This document shows positions 47,887 through 58,041 of a stretch of 64,000 nt of DNA, piece after piece. The translations under genes and the position numbers were made by a program. How positions within the stretch are numbered: the first letter of the stretch is position 1; each line of letters begins with the position of its first letter. The DNA comes from Cladobotryum mycophilum (lineage: Eukaryota > Ascomycota > Sordariomycetes > Hypocreales > Hypocreaceae), in the NCBI GenBank assembly GCA_036429605.1, contig CM071590.1:5270001-5334000 (forward strand), read 5' to 3'. The notes beneath the pieces are model-generated. The model did not search any database. It was not told where the DNA came from and saw nothing but the letters and a program-made list of their open reading frames with translations.

Positions 47887-48717
47887 ATGTCCAAGTACAA
47901 ATCAGATACCGTACACGCCGACGCCAGGCGCTTCCTCGACGAGCGCGGCACAAACGTCTCCCTCGCCCCCAATGGCCTCAACCCCGCCAACATCATGGAA
48001 AAGGCCGTCAAGGACCGCATCGTCGACTCCTACTTCTACAAGGAGCAGTGCTTCGCCCTCAACGAGGCCGACATCATAGACCGCGTGGTAGAGCACGTGA
48101 GCTTCATCGGGGGCACCCACGGCGCCGCCCAGAAGCCCAGCCCGTTCCTGTGCCTGGCCTTTAAGCTCCTGGAGCTGTCGCCCAGCGACGCCGTCCTGCA
48201 GGAGTACCTGAGCTTCGGCGGGGAGCACTTCAAGTACCTGCGCGCGCTGGCGTGCTTCTACGTGCGGCTGACGAGGCAGGCCAAGGACGTCTACGGCACC
48301 CTGGAGCCGTTCCTGGAGGACAGGAGGAAGCTGAGGAGGAAAGGGAGGGCGGGCACGGCGCTGACGTACGTGGACGAGTTTGTGGACGATCTGCTGAGCA
48401 AGGACAGGGTGTGCGCGACGAGCCTGTGGAAGATGCCCAAGAGGGACACGCTGGAGGATCTGGAGATTCTGGAACCCAGGGTTAGTCCGTTGGGGGATTT
48501 GGATGACTTGCTGGAGGAGGAAGAGGGAGAGGAAGAGGAGAGGAATGGGAGGGAGGAATCTGGGGAGGTATCAGAGGGGGATATGGACGTAGATCGAGAG
48601 GAGAGATCACGGAGCGACAGTCGAAGCAACAGGCGAAGCCAAAGTCGAAGCAAAAGTCGCAGTCGAAGTCGCAGTCGAAGCCAAAACCGAAATCAAAGCC
48701 GAAGCCGATCGCCCTGA
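47887..48717 (+). CDS. PRP38: Pre-mRNA-splicing factor PRP38
   Basis: Tri-snRNP/B-complex splicing factor needed for spliceosome activation in the nucleus. The single exon codes for 276 residues. The PRP38 domain covers about residues 10-190 (NPANIMEKAVKDRIVDSY, EQCFALNEADIIDRV, THGAAQKPSPFLCLAFKLL, SFGGEHFKYLRALACFYVRL, RRKGRAGTALTYVDEF). After PKRDTLEDLEILEPR comes an acidic stretch and an Arg-Ser tail (residues about 235-276) made of AGTCGAAGY-like DNA repeats. The RS tail is usual for metazoan and filamentous fungal members and lacking in budding yeast. Length and order are complete. Confidence 0.96.
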   Translation: MSKYKSDTVHADARRFLDERGTNVSLAPNGLNPANIMEKAVKDRIVDSYFYKEQCFALNEADIIDRVVEHVSFIGGTHGAAQKPSPFLCLAFKLLELSPSDAVLQEYLSFGGEHFKYLRALACFYVRLTRQAKDVYGTLEPFLEDRRKLRRKGRAGTALTYVDEFVDDLLSKDRVCATSLWKMPKRDTLEDLEILEPRVSPLGDLDDLLEEEEGEEEERNGREESGEVSEGDMDVDREERSRSDSRSNRRSQSRSKSRSRSRSRSQNRNQSRSRSP

Positions 48718-49251
48718 GCTAGACACGAACGTTGCCAGAAACAATCCGAGGCATCTGCTCACACGATCGGCCCCTCTAAAGCAAGACTATACTTCCCGTC
48801 TTGTCGGGGATGGAGTTAGTCTCGGGTATTTCATACTACGAGAACAGCTTATCACTCCAAAGATACCACCCGCGCAAGGTGGGGAGATACAACACAGAAT
48901 CTAATCTGTTCCGAATGTCACGCCATCATATTCTCCGGCTCAAGGAGAGTTTGAGAATTATCAGGACATCGTTAAATCGTCTTTAGGAGTACTGAATACT
49001 ATGTGGATGGAGAGAATGAAGATACCATACGTGTTGAAATGCATCATCAGAGACATGCTGTTGCCTAGAACGCGGTTTACAAAACCTTGAACCACAAACG
49101 GGCCATGCTATTCCTTACTCGAGTAGCCTTTTCTAATAAATACCAACTATATTTTGCACATGTATAATATACATATTTAGCCTCTATACGTAAAATTCGA
49201 TGCCCGCCGAGATATCTCAACAGCCATCTCTTTGATTACTATCTGGTGAGC
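48718..49251. other. Convergent 3' intergenic region of PRP38 and HER2
   Basis: Both genes end into this 534-bp gap. It becomes AT-rich near 49130-49190. Nothing else recognised. Confidence 0.4.
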
Positions 49252-50853
49252 TCAGCTATTAATATTCGAATCGTGAAAATCGTCCATCAACTTTTGTACT
49301 TTATTTGCAAAGTCGAGCAGCTTCATATCATCAGAGTACTGCCCCATGATCTGCATCCCCACCGAGAAACGACCATTCTTGTGAATCACAATGGGTATGC
49401 TCACAGCCGGAATGCCTGCCAAACTAGCCGGTACGGTGAGAATGTCGTTCATGTACGAGTCCACGCTGCTCTGCTGCTTCACCTCGCTCAGTTTTGGCGG
49501 GAACGTCGGTGCTGTTGGTGTCAGCAGGAAATCGACCTGCGGCGGTCCTCGCTTGTCGTCCAGGTTCGTGTCTTCAGGCATCTCGCTGAGATCAAACTGT
49601 ACGGGGTCGTAGAGCGGGTTTGACAGTTTAAAGACTCTGTCAAAGTCCCGCTGAACCAAGCGTCGGACTTTTTGGGCCTTGATAAAGTAGTTGTCCATGG
49701 CTTCAGAACTGAGACTATAAGTTCCCAAAAGAATTCTGCGCTTCACCTCTTCGCCGAATCCAGCACCGCGGGCTTCCGAGTACAAAGTCTCACCGGCTGC
49801 GTCACCCCCGGGCCCACGGACACCGTATCGTACGCCGTCGTACTTGGCTAGGTTGGAAGATGCCTCGGCGGGGGCGAGGATATAGTATGCAGAAAGGGCC
49901 TGTTTCGTTGAAGGAAGAGAGACGGGGACTATGCGAGCACCTTGAGACTCGAGTACGGAGGCTGTGTCGATCCAGGTTTCTCGAATGGAAGGATCCAGTT
50001 CGGCAGTGTTGTATTCCAGGGGAATTCCAATGGTCAACTCTGACATTTCTGGAAGAGGACGGTCTGAAAAACAGCGCTCCCGGGTTGCAAATGATAAAGA
50101 CGTCGGATCATATTTGTCATGCTCCAGATGAAGGTCAGTATCGAATATGAGTCGACGAATGTCCTGTGCGTCCCGAGCCAATAAGCCAACAGTGTCCAAT
50201 GAGTTGGCATAAGGAACCACACCATATCGCGAGAGCATCCCATAGCTTGGTTTATATCCGACCACACTAGTATATGCCGCAGGCAACCTGACCGAGCCTC
50301 CAGTATCTGTGCCAAGAGCAAACTCAGCGTCTCCGAGCAAGACTGCCACAGCGCTGCCACCGGAGCTGCCGCCCGCAGAATAAGGCTCGTCGAGGGGCGA
50401 TCGCGGGTTGCGCACCGGGCCATGAATGGAATTGGTCGAATGCGATCCCATTCCAAACTCATCCATGTTGGTTTTCCCGACTACAACCGCACCACGCCTC
50501 CGCAGCTGACTGACAATGGTCGCCTCAAAGGGCGATGGGTGAGAGAGAAGGATGCCAGAAGCGCATTGTGTCCGGAAATCAGCAGTGGCAATGTTGTCCT
50601 TGACGGCAAGCGTAAACTCCCCCGCATCATCTCTGAAAGGCTGATTTTCATGTATAAACGGAGACTTGGCTAAACTTGTATGGTTAACCATGAGGTTGCT
50701 TTGCATGAGGGCATAGAACTTACAGCTCTTCACAAAATGGTTATATGTGCTTTGTGAGCGCTGCCATTGCGGCGCGGCCACTGGAAATCTCTTGAAGTTT
50801 TCACTCCATGGTCTGATAGTTGAAGCCCCGCGGCGCGCAAATGCCGCTCTCAT
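49252..50853 (-). CDS. HER2: Mitochondrial Glu-tRNA(Gln) amidotransferase subunit A
   Basis: GatA subunit of the mitochondrial GatFAB complex, which turns Glu-tRNA(Gln) into Gln-tRNA(Gln) using glutamine as ammonia donor. The amidase triad is visible: Lys in TLAVKDNIA and the Ser pair in YSAGGSSGGSAVAVLLG, with GTDTGGSVRLPA following. A basic N-terminus (MRAAFARRGAS) suits mitochondrial import. The frame is open for 533 residues, but a 54-nt segment (50670-50723) has perfect intron ends (GTAAGT to TTTAG), is a multiple of three and has no stop. Removing it joins FVKS to SKSPFIHEN and gives 515 residues. I believe it is an intron. The gene is divergent from the Gemin2-like gene. Confidence 0.95.
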   Translation of the reverse strand: MRAAFARRGASTIRPWSENFKRFPVAAPQWQRSQSTYNHFVKSCKFYALMQSNLMVNHTSLAKSPFIHENQPFRDDAGEFTLAVKDNIATADFRTQCASGILLSHPSPFEATIVSQLRRRGAVVVGKTNMDEFGMGSHSTNSIHGPVRNPRSPLDEPYSAGGSSGGSAVAVLLGDAEFALGTDTGGSVRLPAAYTSVVGYKPSYGMLSRYGVVPYANSLDTVGLLARDAQDIRRLIFDTDLHLEHDKYDPTSLSFATRERCFSDRPLPEMSELTIGIPLEYNTAELDPSIRETWIDTASVLESQGARIVPVSLPSTKQALSAYYILAPAEASSNLAKYDGVRYGVRGPGGDAAGETLYSEARGAGFGEEVKRRILLGTYSLSSEAMDNYFIKAQKVRRLVQRDFDRVFKLSNPLYDPVQFDLSEMPEDTNLDDKRGPPQVDFLLTPTAPTFPPKLSEVKQQSSVDSYMNDILTVPASLAGIPAVSIPIVIHKNGRFSVGMQIMGQYSDDMKLLDFANKVQKLMDDFHDSNINS

Positions 50854-51210
50854 TGTTGAAATCGCACCATTAATTAAAAGATGAGGCTTTCAATGAGAGG
50901 TTGAAGATGCATGGATGAATCATGAATTGATAGTGGGCTGTGGAGATAGATTGTCGATAAGGTGGCAGGTGGGGCACGCAAAGCTCTTGGAAGGACCGCT
51001 ACGACGTTAGCGCCAGGCACTTGCTGCAGCTCGACTCCAACGTCAACTCTTGCGTCCAGGCATCTTTTTCAGAGGCTTCAACAAACGGCCACCAACAAGC
51101 TCGAAGCTTCAGGCCTACAAAATCTATAGAATCTCCTCTTTGTCTCTATTCACAAAATACCTATTCTTCGATGCCCTATCCGAGTGTTTGACTCAACTAG
51201 CATAGCAATC
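50854..51210. promoter_or_regulatory. Divergent promoter region of HER2 and the Gemin2-like gene
   Basis: A 357-bp gap between two opposite start codons. No TATA box is apparent. Confidence 0.4.
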
Positions 51211-52769
51211 ATGTCACACAAAAGAGACTTTGAAGAGGCAGACGATGGGCATATAGAGCCTGAACCGAAACGCGCCAAAACAAAAAATTCAAAGACGCGA
51301 CAGCATCAAAACTCTGGCATTGACCCTACGTGGGGGCAGAAATACGTCTTTTCTGACCTGGAGCATGCGACGACAATTCCCCAGGGCGAGGAATCCGAGT
51401 TTGAAGATGACTCTGATGCCATGGCATATTTAATGTCCGTGAGGTAAGACATCCTGTCCCACCAATATCCTCCAAATACCTCTCTTTGCTGAACCGAATC
51501 CGTGCAGAATGCAGACGCTGATGTGGTGAGTATAATAGACAGCAAGCCAGTTCGATTCCCCATTTGCTCGTCGCACCCAAAATTCAGATTGGCCCGCAAC
51601 TACCAGCTGGTTACAAAACCGATCAGGAAACCGACGAAGAAGAGGGCGAGGTAGAAGAAGGCCCTTATACATCGAGCGAGACCGACTCGAGAGGCTATTA
51701 TGAAGATGGAGCGTACATAGGCCTACCGGAGGACTGGGAAGAGGAAGAGGATAAGAAGAAGAAGGGTGGTCTAATCAACGAGGATGAAACGGAGAATCCC
51801 GACAAGGCACTTCGAGAGGCGTACCTTGCTTCAGTGCTGGATCGATATCATCGGCTGCGCAAAATTCTTCACTCAAAACCGCCTGCCGATGCTACAAGCC
51901 GATTGACTGGATCTCACCCTACCGATGCCCCTCCTTTCGGCCGCTATTCAAGTACAACCAAGACTTGGTCTACTCTTGTTCACGATACCGACCCCCATCC
52001 GCTTCAAGTTGCACTGTTATCAAAGGACTCTGTGATTCGGATCCTGCGTGTCATTTTGGGCGGAAAGTTCCTGCGCCAGGGATACCAGATTCCCGAGCGG
52101 ACGAGCCACTGGCTCTGGGCACTTCTCGCCAAGCTCCCTGACCAGGGTGAGCTTAATCACACAGAAATAGGCTGGATTCGGGACCTGGGCCGGCGTGCCG
52201 TTTTGCTGGGGAGAAGTCTGGCGGAGATGGCTGCGCTTAGAGACGAGTTGGCAGAGGATGGCTTCGGTGTTAATGATAATGTTGACGCAAGCAGCAGTGA
52301 TGAGGAGGTTGTGGCAGAAATTCTTGATGAAGATGTTGAGGAGGAGGAGGAGGATGATACCCCGGATGCCACAGAGGACGCCGAAGCCACTGCAGCCCCT
52401 CTTGTTGTTGATATCCCTACGGATGACATCAATGACGAAGGAGAAGTGCAGGAGGCAGAAGAGGGCGAGATTGATGAGGACGGTTCCAACTCTGACGGAG
52501 GAGATGTGGCCATGGACATTGCCTCGGACTCTGAAGCAGACGAGGGCGAAGTCATTGAGAAACCTGATGAACAAACGGCTCTAGAGGAAGCTAAGCGCGG
52601 CCTCTTGGCTAAGCTCGCAGAAGTCGAGGACGAGCAGCGTCGGGAGGTTGACAAGCAGCGCGCGAGGATGAACATGAGAGCAACTCTCAACATGATTCTG
52701 ACTGTTGCGGGGGAGTTTTACGGTCAGCGAGACTTGCTCGAGTTTCGAGAGCCGTTTGTGGGAATGTAA
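51211..52769 (+). CDS. Gemin2/SIP1-like (Brr1) snRNP assembly protein
   Basis: Likely fungal relative of SMN-interacting protein 1 (Gemin2; yeast Brr1, PF04938), which holds Sm proteins during snRNP assembly. Seen: an acidic/basic N-terminus with a KRAK-type nuclear signal, then HLLVAPKIQIGPQLP, a helical stretch with EAYLASVLDRYHRLR, and the family core SHWLWALLAKLP, TEIGWIRDLGRRAVLLG. A long Glu/Asp-rich insert (about 52290-52590) precedes the final helix that ends LLEFREPFVGM. Exon 1 is 51211-51443. The simplest model is one intron (51444-51550, 107 nt) giving 483 residues; a two-intron model would need an impossible 25-nt intron. Splice sites here are uncertain. It is divergent from HER2. 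Confidence 0.8.
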
Positions 52770-53087
52770 GTTTGTTTGTTTGTAGCATTGTATTGGTAGG
52801 TAGGTTGGCCTATGCATGTGTGTATGCGTCGAGGTTTTGCTATTTGACTACCTAATACTTATACCCATAGCATGGTAACACAGTTTGGCTCAAGGTGAGC
52901 AATCAAGTAAAAGAGAATGATAATGGTATCCCATCCAAAATGTCCAGCAGCTCTCGGCCACTGGTTTCATAACGCCATACGCCAGTTTCCCATGAATTGT
53001 TACATAGCCCCCGTTCCACAACACCACATTCATCTCATCTCATCTCATCTTCGTCTCATCATCACCTTTCAGTTGAAATGCGGCCTG
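52770..53087. other. Convergent 3' intergenic region
   Basis: The Gemin2-like and RNR-regulator genes end into this 318-bp gap. A short CATCT run lies at 53030-53051. Nothing else recognised. Confidence 0.4.
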
Positions 53088-53750
53088 TCAAAAATCTGTC
53101 TGCTGTCCCGCACCAAATTCAAGGAACTGGGCCTCTTCAAAGTCATTACCATCAAGAGCCATGTTCTCCTGACCAAGCCTGTCCTTGCCCATGCGAGTTC
53201 GTGGAATAGCCATGGCTCTAGCATTGCCGCCAATGGGGCTGAGCTCTCTGTCTCCATTGAACTCTTCGTCCTCGTCAAAGAAGCGCTTGCGAGAGGGCTC
53301 AATGATGCTATCCGTGCTTTCTTGCGACATTGTGAGTTCAGGAACGGCGTCGAGCTCTGGAACCTCGTCCTCTTCGTACTGAAACTCGGGCTGCGTGTCC
53401 ATCCCGCCAACCTTGTTGATTCCACAGAATGGTAGCAGCTCCCTCGACACACTCCTCGCTGCCGGAGCCACCTTCGCATTCGTCATCGTCAACGGTGCGG
53501 TGTTATCCGTCCACAGCTTAAAGGCGCTGGAGCCCGCCGTCTTGTACCCTTCCGGGACAGATTTGCGGACTCGCATGCCGACGCTCAGGAGGTTGGCCTG
53601 GACACTGGAGGGAAGCACAGGGCCCCGGAGGGGCTCGGTGGAGGAGGATACATCGCCGGATGACTTTGCGGAGAAGAAGGATGTGATTTGGCGCTGAGCG
53701 GGATCGGCAGCGGCGCCGGCGAACTGACGCTTGGTTCGTGGAGTGGACAT
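53088..53750 (-). CDS. Spd1/Dif1-like ribonucleotide reductase regulator
   Basis: Likely member of the small RNR inhibitor family (PF08591; fission yeast Spd1, budding yeast Dif1/Hug1), which controls the place and activity of ribonucleotide reductase in S phase and DNA damage. The key sign is the Hug-type motif LLSVGMRVRKSVPEGYKT at about residues 55-75, behind an N-terminus MSTPRTKRQFAG and a DPAQRQITSFF stretch that resembles a PIP-box (QxxITSFF), which in Spd1 couples PCNA to destruction. The rest of the 220 residues is acidic and disordered. I chose the start at MSTPRTK, not the upstream in-frame codon at 53774. No intron is needed. Confidence 0.8.
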   Translation of the reverse strand: MSTPRTKRQFAGAAADPAQRQITSFFSAKSSGDVSSSTEPLRGPVLPSSVQANLLSVGMRVRKSVPEGYKTAGSSAFKLWTDNTAPLTMTNAKVAPAARSVSRELLPFCGINKVGGMDTQPEFQYEEDEVPELDAVPELTMSQESTDSIIEPSRKRFFDEDEEFNGDRELSPIGGNARAMAIPRTRMGKDRLGQENMALDGNDFEEAQFLEFGAGQQTDF

Positions 53751-55595
53751 GGTTTGATGATGGAAAGCTGCCAAGGAATGGAGGAGATTTGCTTATTTTC
53801 TTCGCTTATGATAAGATCTCAAGTGGATGTGATCCCGATATAGAACGAGACAGAAGAGTTTCTTTAATGCCAAAGTGTTGGGACGACAGGGTTTGCCTCG
53901 ACCGCTTTTCTTGTGTGGTAGTTGTTGCTATGGCAGCCCAATGACCCAAGATGACGACGTCAAAGCCTTTGTGACCAAGTTATTATTAGACCTTTCCTTT
54001 TTCGATGACGAGAGCCGCTTGGGCAAATCAGAAACAAACAGAAAGAAATGGACAGGGGTTGGTTGGAGAGAAGGAAGTGTGTGTGTGTACCACAAGACGT
54101 GAGAAAAATGCAGACCCTGCGTCAGTGGTATGGTAAGCAAGAAATGGAAGAGCAAGAAAGCAAAACAAAAAGGGGAGGCTGGGGGAAATGAATTGTATGT
54201 ATGAAGGAAATTATGGGGCCTCTATTTTTGTGGTCTGGGCTTTGCCTCTGGCGCGTGAGGACAGAGACGCGACGGTTTCGCGTTAAGTGATTTATTTGGC
54301 TTAGTCATCGCGGAGAGTGGCCTGTGCCGAGGCGGAGAGGGCCGGTGATGCTTCAAACTTCCGGGTGAGGAGGCCCACCACCAAGTCTGACAGCAGCTGG
54401 GAAATGACTTTAGGATGAAGAAGTAAGTATTTTACGTCGAATTAATTGCCGAGAATTCAAATGGAAATACCATGTGGCGAATTAAGTCGACAGCTTTGAG
54501 CTATGTTTGCGGGGAAACTATTAGTGCTGCGGAGGCTGGAGCTTGACGACACCACAGTTATATCTCTGGCTCAGTACGACTCGCAGAGTATATGTACAAT
54601 GGATACCTAGTAGTGCACTTATATTCAGACATATGAATTCGTTCATTATACAGTCGTTTCGAATTCATAAATATTATACCCAATATCCAAGTCTCACGTC
54701 CTGCACACACATTCTTCGCAGTGAATTCGGCCAAATTATCGATGACATGTCCAATTGGATTAATTTATTATTAGGAGTCATGCCAGTGTCCAAGACAATT
54801 AGAACAATGTTACTGGCCATGTTCGTGATAATGATACCATGTGGCTGTGGCAACTTCGTTGGTGTTGCGGGGTTGATTGCAGCATTGCCACCCCGTCTGA
54901 CTCACACGGCGGCCTCAACGCCCTTGACAACAGAGCCCTACAGCTTCGGTATGGCTAACCTCATAGTTGTGATTGCTCGATGAAGATGTTTGATCGTGGG
55001 TGGTGTCAAGATTGAATGCCTGGCTGGGCTGATGGACGAGATAATGGAGTGCCTGGGTGAATTTGTCTAGATTTGAGAAAATACGCGAGCGATGGCAATT
55101 CACATCACAGCATGCACAGGCACATCAACGGAGAACCTATTCGTGGAAACCTTTTGAATTTCGCAAAGCACAGTGTCCATCCTACACTACCCACTGCACT
55201 CGGGTATGAAGCGATCCTCAAATCAGCGGTTCCACGTCATCGCATCCAGTGGCCCATCAGACCAACCCGGACACTCATGTGAAGGCTTTCTCCAGCTGTA
55301 CACCCATGCAGTGCTTTTGTTCCTGCCTCAAGAGACGACTCTGTGGTACAAGGCGCGCGTAACGGAAAAACGAGAAAGATGATGTGCCATGCAAGATATC
55401 CGGAGACCCCCAAACGCCCCTGTTCTGGGTGTTCCATCTTCTATCTGCAAACAGAGTTTTGATTATTGTCGCAATGTAGGTTGTCTATCGCCCACGTCGG
55501 TCATAATTGATATTTTTGCAGATCCGAGATGATCACCACCATGATAAACCGTAAGAGTCATGAGTACCCAAGGAAAGAAGCCGCTGTGGAGCAGT
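53751..55595. other. Intergenic region of 1.8 kb
   Basis: Holds the promoter of the RNR-regulator gene and the 3' region of RPS27. The longest ORF (54543-54983 plus, 146 codons) shows no family motif and has a poor start context. No repeat or RNA gene recognised. Confidence 0.45.
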
Positions 55596-56126
55596 TTACT
55601 TTCTTCGGAAAGAGCATCCCTCGGTTAATCTGGCCTTACCACCGGTGGGCTGGCAGAGGACGGTGGTGCAGCCCTGGCAGATGACGACGGTCTGGGCGTG
55701 GGAGAAGACGGTGGTGATGGTGAAGCAGCCGGGGCACTTGACGTCCATGAAGAAGGATCGGGGCTGGGGGACCAAGGTCTAAATTGAACAATATTAGAAA
55801 CCGATGTTGCCTTTCATAAAAATATATGAAAAAATTCGAGTTGCGTCATGTCGTACCTTGAGCTTGTGCTTCTTGGCCTCGGCGGCCGCAGAAGGGTTGA
55901 GGAGATCAACAGCGAGAACCTAAGTCAATCCCAGTCAGTAAAACTCTTCAATCGCATCCTCCATTTTTTCTTCTTCGATGTCCATTTCCCGTTCCATCGT
56001 CGATGCCTCCCGACCTGGGCGTTCCAACGTTTGATGATGCATCCAACTTCAACACTTTCCCCAATTTTTCACCCAAAGTTTCCCATCGTCCGCCAAATTT
56101 GAAAAGGGGTGGTTGTCGCTCACCAT
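55596..56126 (-). CDS. RPS27: 40S ribosomal protein S27 (eS27)
   Basis: Small-subunit ribosomal protein with a C4 zinc ribbon. The 82-residue product begins MVLAVDLLNPSAAAEAKKHK and carries the zinc site as CPGC and CQGC, with QPTGGKARLTEGCSFRRK at the end, matching eS27 closely. Three exons: the start codon ATG stands alone at 56124-56126, followed by a 204-nt intron; then 55857-55919 and 55596-55778. An intron directly after the ATG is a known arrangement in fungal ribosomal protein genes. It is divergent from PLP2 across 518 bp. Confidence 0.97.
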
Positions 56127-56644
56127 TTTGACTTATTTTCTCGAGAAGGATTTGCCGTCGGTGTCTTGCGAGGGTCGAGGAAATTGACGAAATCTGGGGA
56201 CCGATTTGAGGCTCGCAAGATAGGTGAGAGGAGTTAAGCGAGGAAAAGTTCGGTGGACTTTGAGGGGGAATCTCGTTCGCTGGCAACTCAAAAATTTCAT
56301 CGAAAAGGGACTAGCGCAATAGGGTTTCCTCGCCCATCAGCACGTGACGCCCATTTTCTGATCAATGATTGGTCCAAGCTGAGCGCCCTCCATTGCGTCA
56401 AAATTGTTCTGATTATTCATTCTTAGAGTGGGGAAACCTGGATGCCGCCTAACCCAATCGGCGTGTGCGCACGCTACAGGCAGCAAGGTACCTTTGCAGC
56501 GACTTGCGTAAGATGATGGATGCAGCAAGTTGATGTTGAATCTCGACTGCCTTGTTGGCCGTTATTTTCGCTTCACTCCTTTGCTGTGAAACTTCAAGGC
56601 GGATATTTCTCTCTTCGTTTTGCTTTTTCTATTAGAGTCTCGCC
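56127..56644. promoter_or_regulatory. Divergent promoter region of RPS27 and PLP2
   Basis: 518 bp between two opposite start codons. On the minus strand AAACCCTA (telo-box-like) lies at 56320-56327, about 195 nt before the RPS27 ATG. Such TTAGGG-type motifs mark ribosomal protein promoters in some ascomycetes; assigning that role here is inference. Confidence 0.4.
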
Positions 56645-57471
56645 ATGGCAGCCCCTCTCGACCAGCGAATTGCTGTTGAAGTCGACCCAAATGCAGACAC
56701 AGAGTGGCATGTTGCCCCGCGATCTCAATGTGAAGCATCGTCTAATCCCTCGATAGGAACGACATTTTGCGCAAACATGGCATTATTCCCGAGAAGCCTC
56801 CGAGTCCTACCCCGATGATCGAGGAAGCAATCCTCGAGGCAAGGAAACTCGCATATGAGAATCGACTCGAAGGAAAGGATCTCGACGAGCTCGACGAATT
56901 AGAGGACGATGAGGACGACGACTTTTTGGAAGCCTATCGCCAGAAACGCATGGCCGAAATGAGCAATCTGCAGAAAAAATCGGTCCACGGCTCTGTATAC
57001 CCCATATCGAAGCCGGATTATCAGCGCGAGGTCACAGACGCATCGAGCAAGGGACCCGTATTTGTCAACCTCACCTCGTCTTCTGGGACCAACGTCGAAT
57101 CCAAGATTCTAACAGAACTGTGGAGGCAAGCCGCGAAGGAATATGGCGACGTTAAATTCTGCGAAATCAGAGCGAACCAAGCTATTGAAAATTATCCCGA
57201 TCGAAACTGCCCTACTATTCTAGTTTACAAGAATGGCGACATTGTGAAGCAGGTGGTGACTCTCATGATGTTAGCAGGGCCAAGAACCAACATGAGACAT
57301 ATTGATGACATGCTCGTCGAAGTCGGTGCGGTACCTGATTCAGATATGAGAGTGCTCAAGAGGAGGAGAGCAGCTGAAGACGAGGAGGAAGAGCGCTTCG
57401 TCGAGAAGACGATCAAGACGGGCACTGCCGGCAGGTCGCGCACTGATGATGATGACGATGACTGGGACTGA
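56645..57471 (+). CDS. PLP2: Phosducin-like protein PLP2
   Basis: Thioredoxin-fold co-chaperone that works with the CCT chaperonin in folding actin and tubulin; essential in yeast. The N-terminal helix region reads DTEWNDILRKHGIIPEKPP, followed by LEGKDLDELDELEDDEDDDF and RQKRMAEM, then the thioredoxin-like domain (GPVFVNLTSSSGTNV, ENYPDRNCPTILVYKNGD) and VEVGAVPDSD. An acidic tail ends WD. Two exons (56645-56706, 56757-57471) give 258 residues. The 50-nt intron starts with GC (GCATGT) and ends ATAG; only this GC donor keeps the conserved Trp of EWND. Confidence 0.94.
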
Positions 57472-58041
57472 GCACGGATTTTGTACACAAAGAAACCAAG
57501 CACCTTCAATCCAAGGGCCGATCAAGTTCACTTCTCAAGTCTGCGACGCTGTTCGCATAGACAAGTCGGCAGGGCCTTCAAGGCCATAATTCCTCGTCGT
57601 GACCGAGGGGACACTCGGACTAGTGCTATGAAGTCTAGCAGGGTGTTGTCATCAAGGAATCCCCCGATCGATGCTCGCAATTCAAAACTCAAAGTTTCTT
57701 GTATACTTGGTCTAACATCGAATATGCAGCTTGCCAGCCCCACGAGTTGAAACCAGTGAGAACCATCGGTCGGTGCCGCGGTATGACGTGGCGTTGCAGC
57801 GTGGGGCGGGCGGGACACCTTACGAGACCCTGTCTCTAATTGACAAATCCATTAAAGAAAGGCGTCAGACACGCGTCTAGATTGGCGTCACGCGTTTCTT
57901 CAGCCATCTAATTTATACTTCATCCCACCAGCCCACCACCGCATTAATTCGGGACACCAGATGATTTTGTGTTTTTCTACTTGTACGATACATTCTTAGA
58001 ACTTGCCTGACCATTTTCATCACAATATCATCGTTTTTCCA
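57472..58041. other. Intergenic region between PLP2 and LRR gene
   Basis: 570 bp with the PLP2 3' region and LRR promoter. No ORF or repeat worth calling. Confidence 0.4.

Noticed and set aside
54543..54983. 146-codon ORF on the plus strand
   Set aside because: No family motif, poor start context and no coding-like third-position bias.
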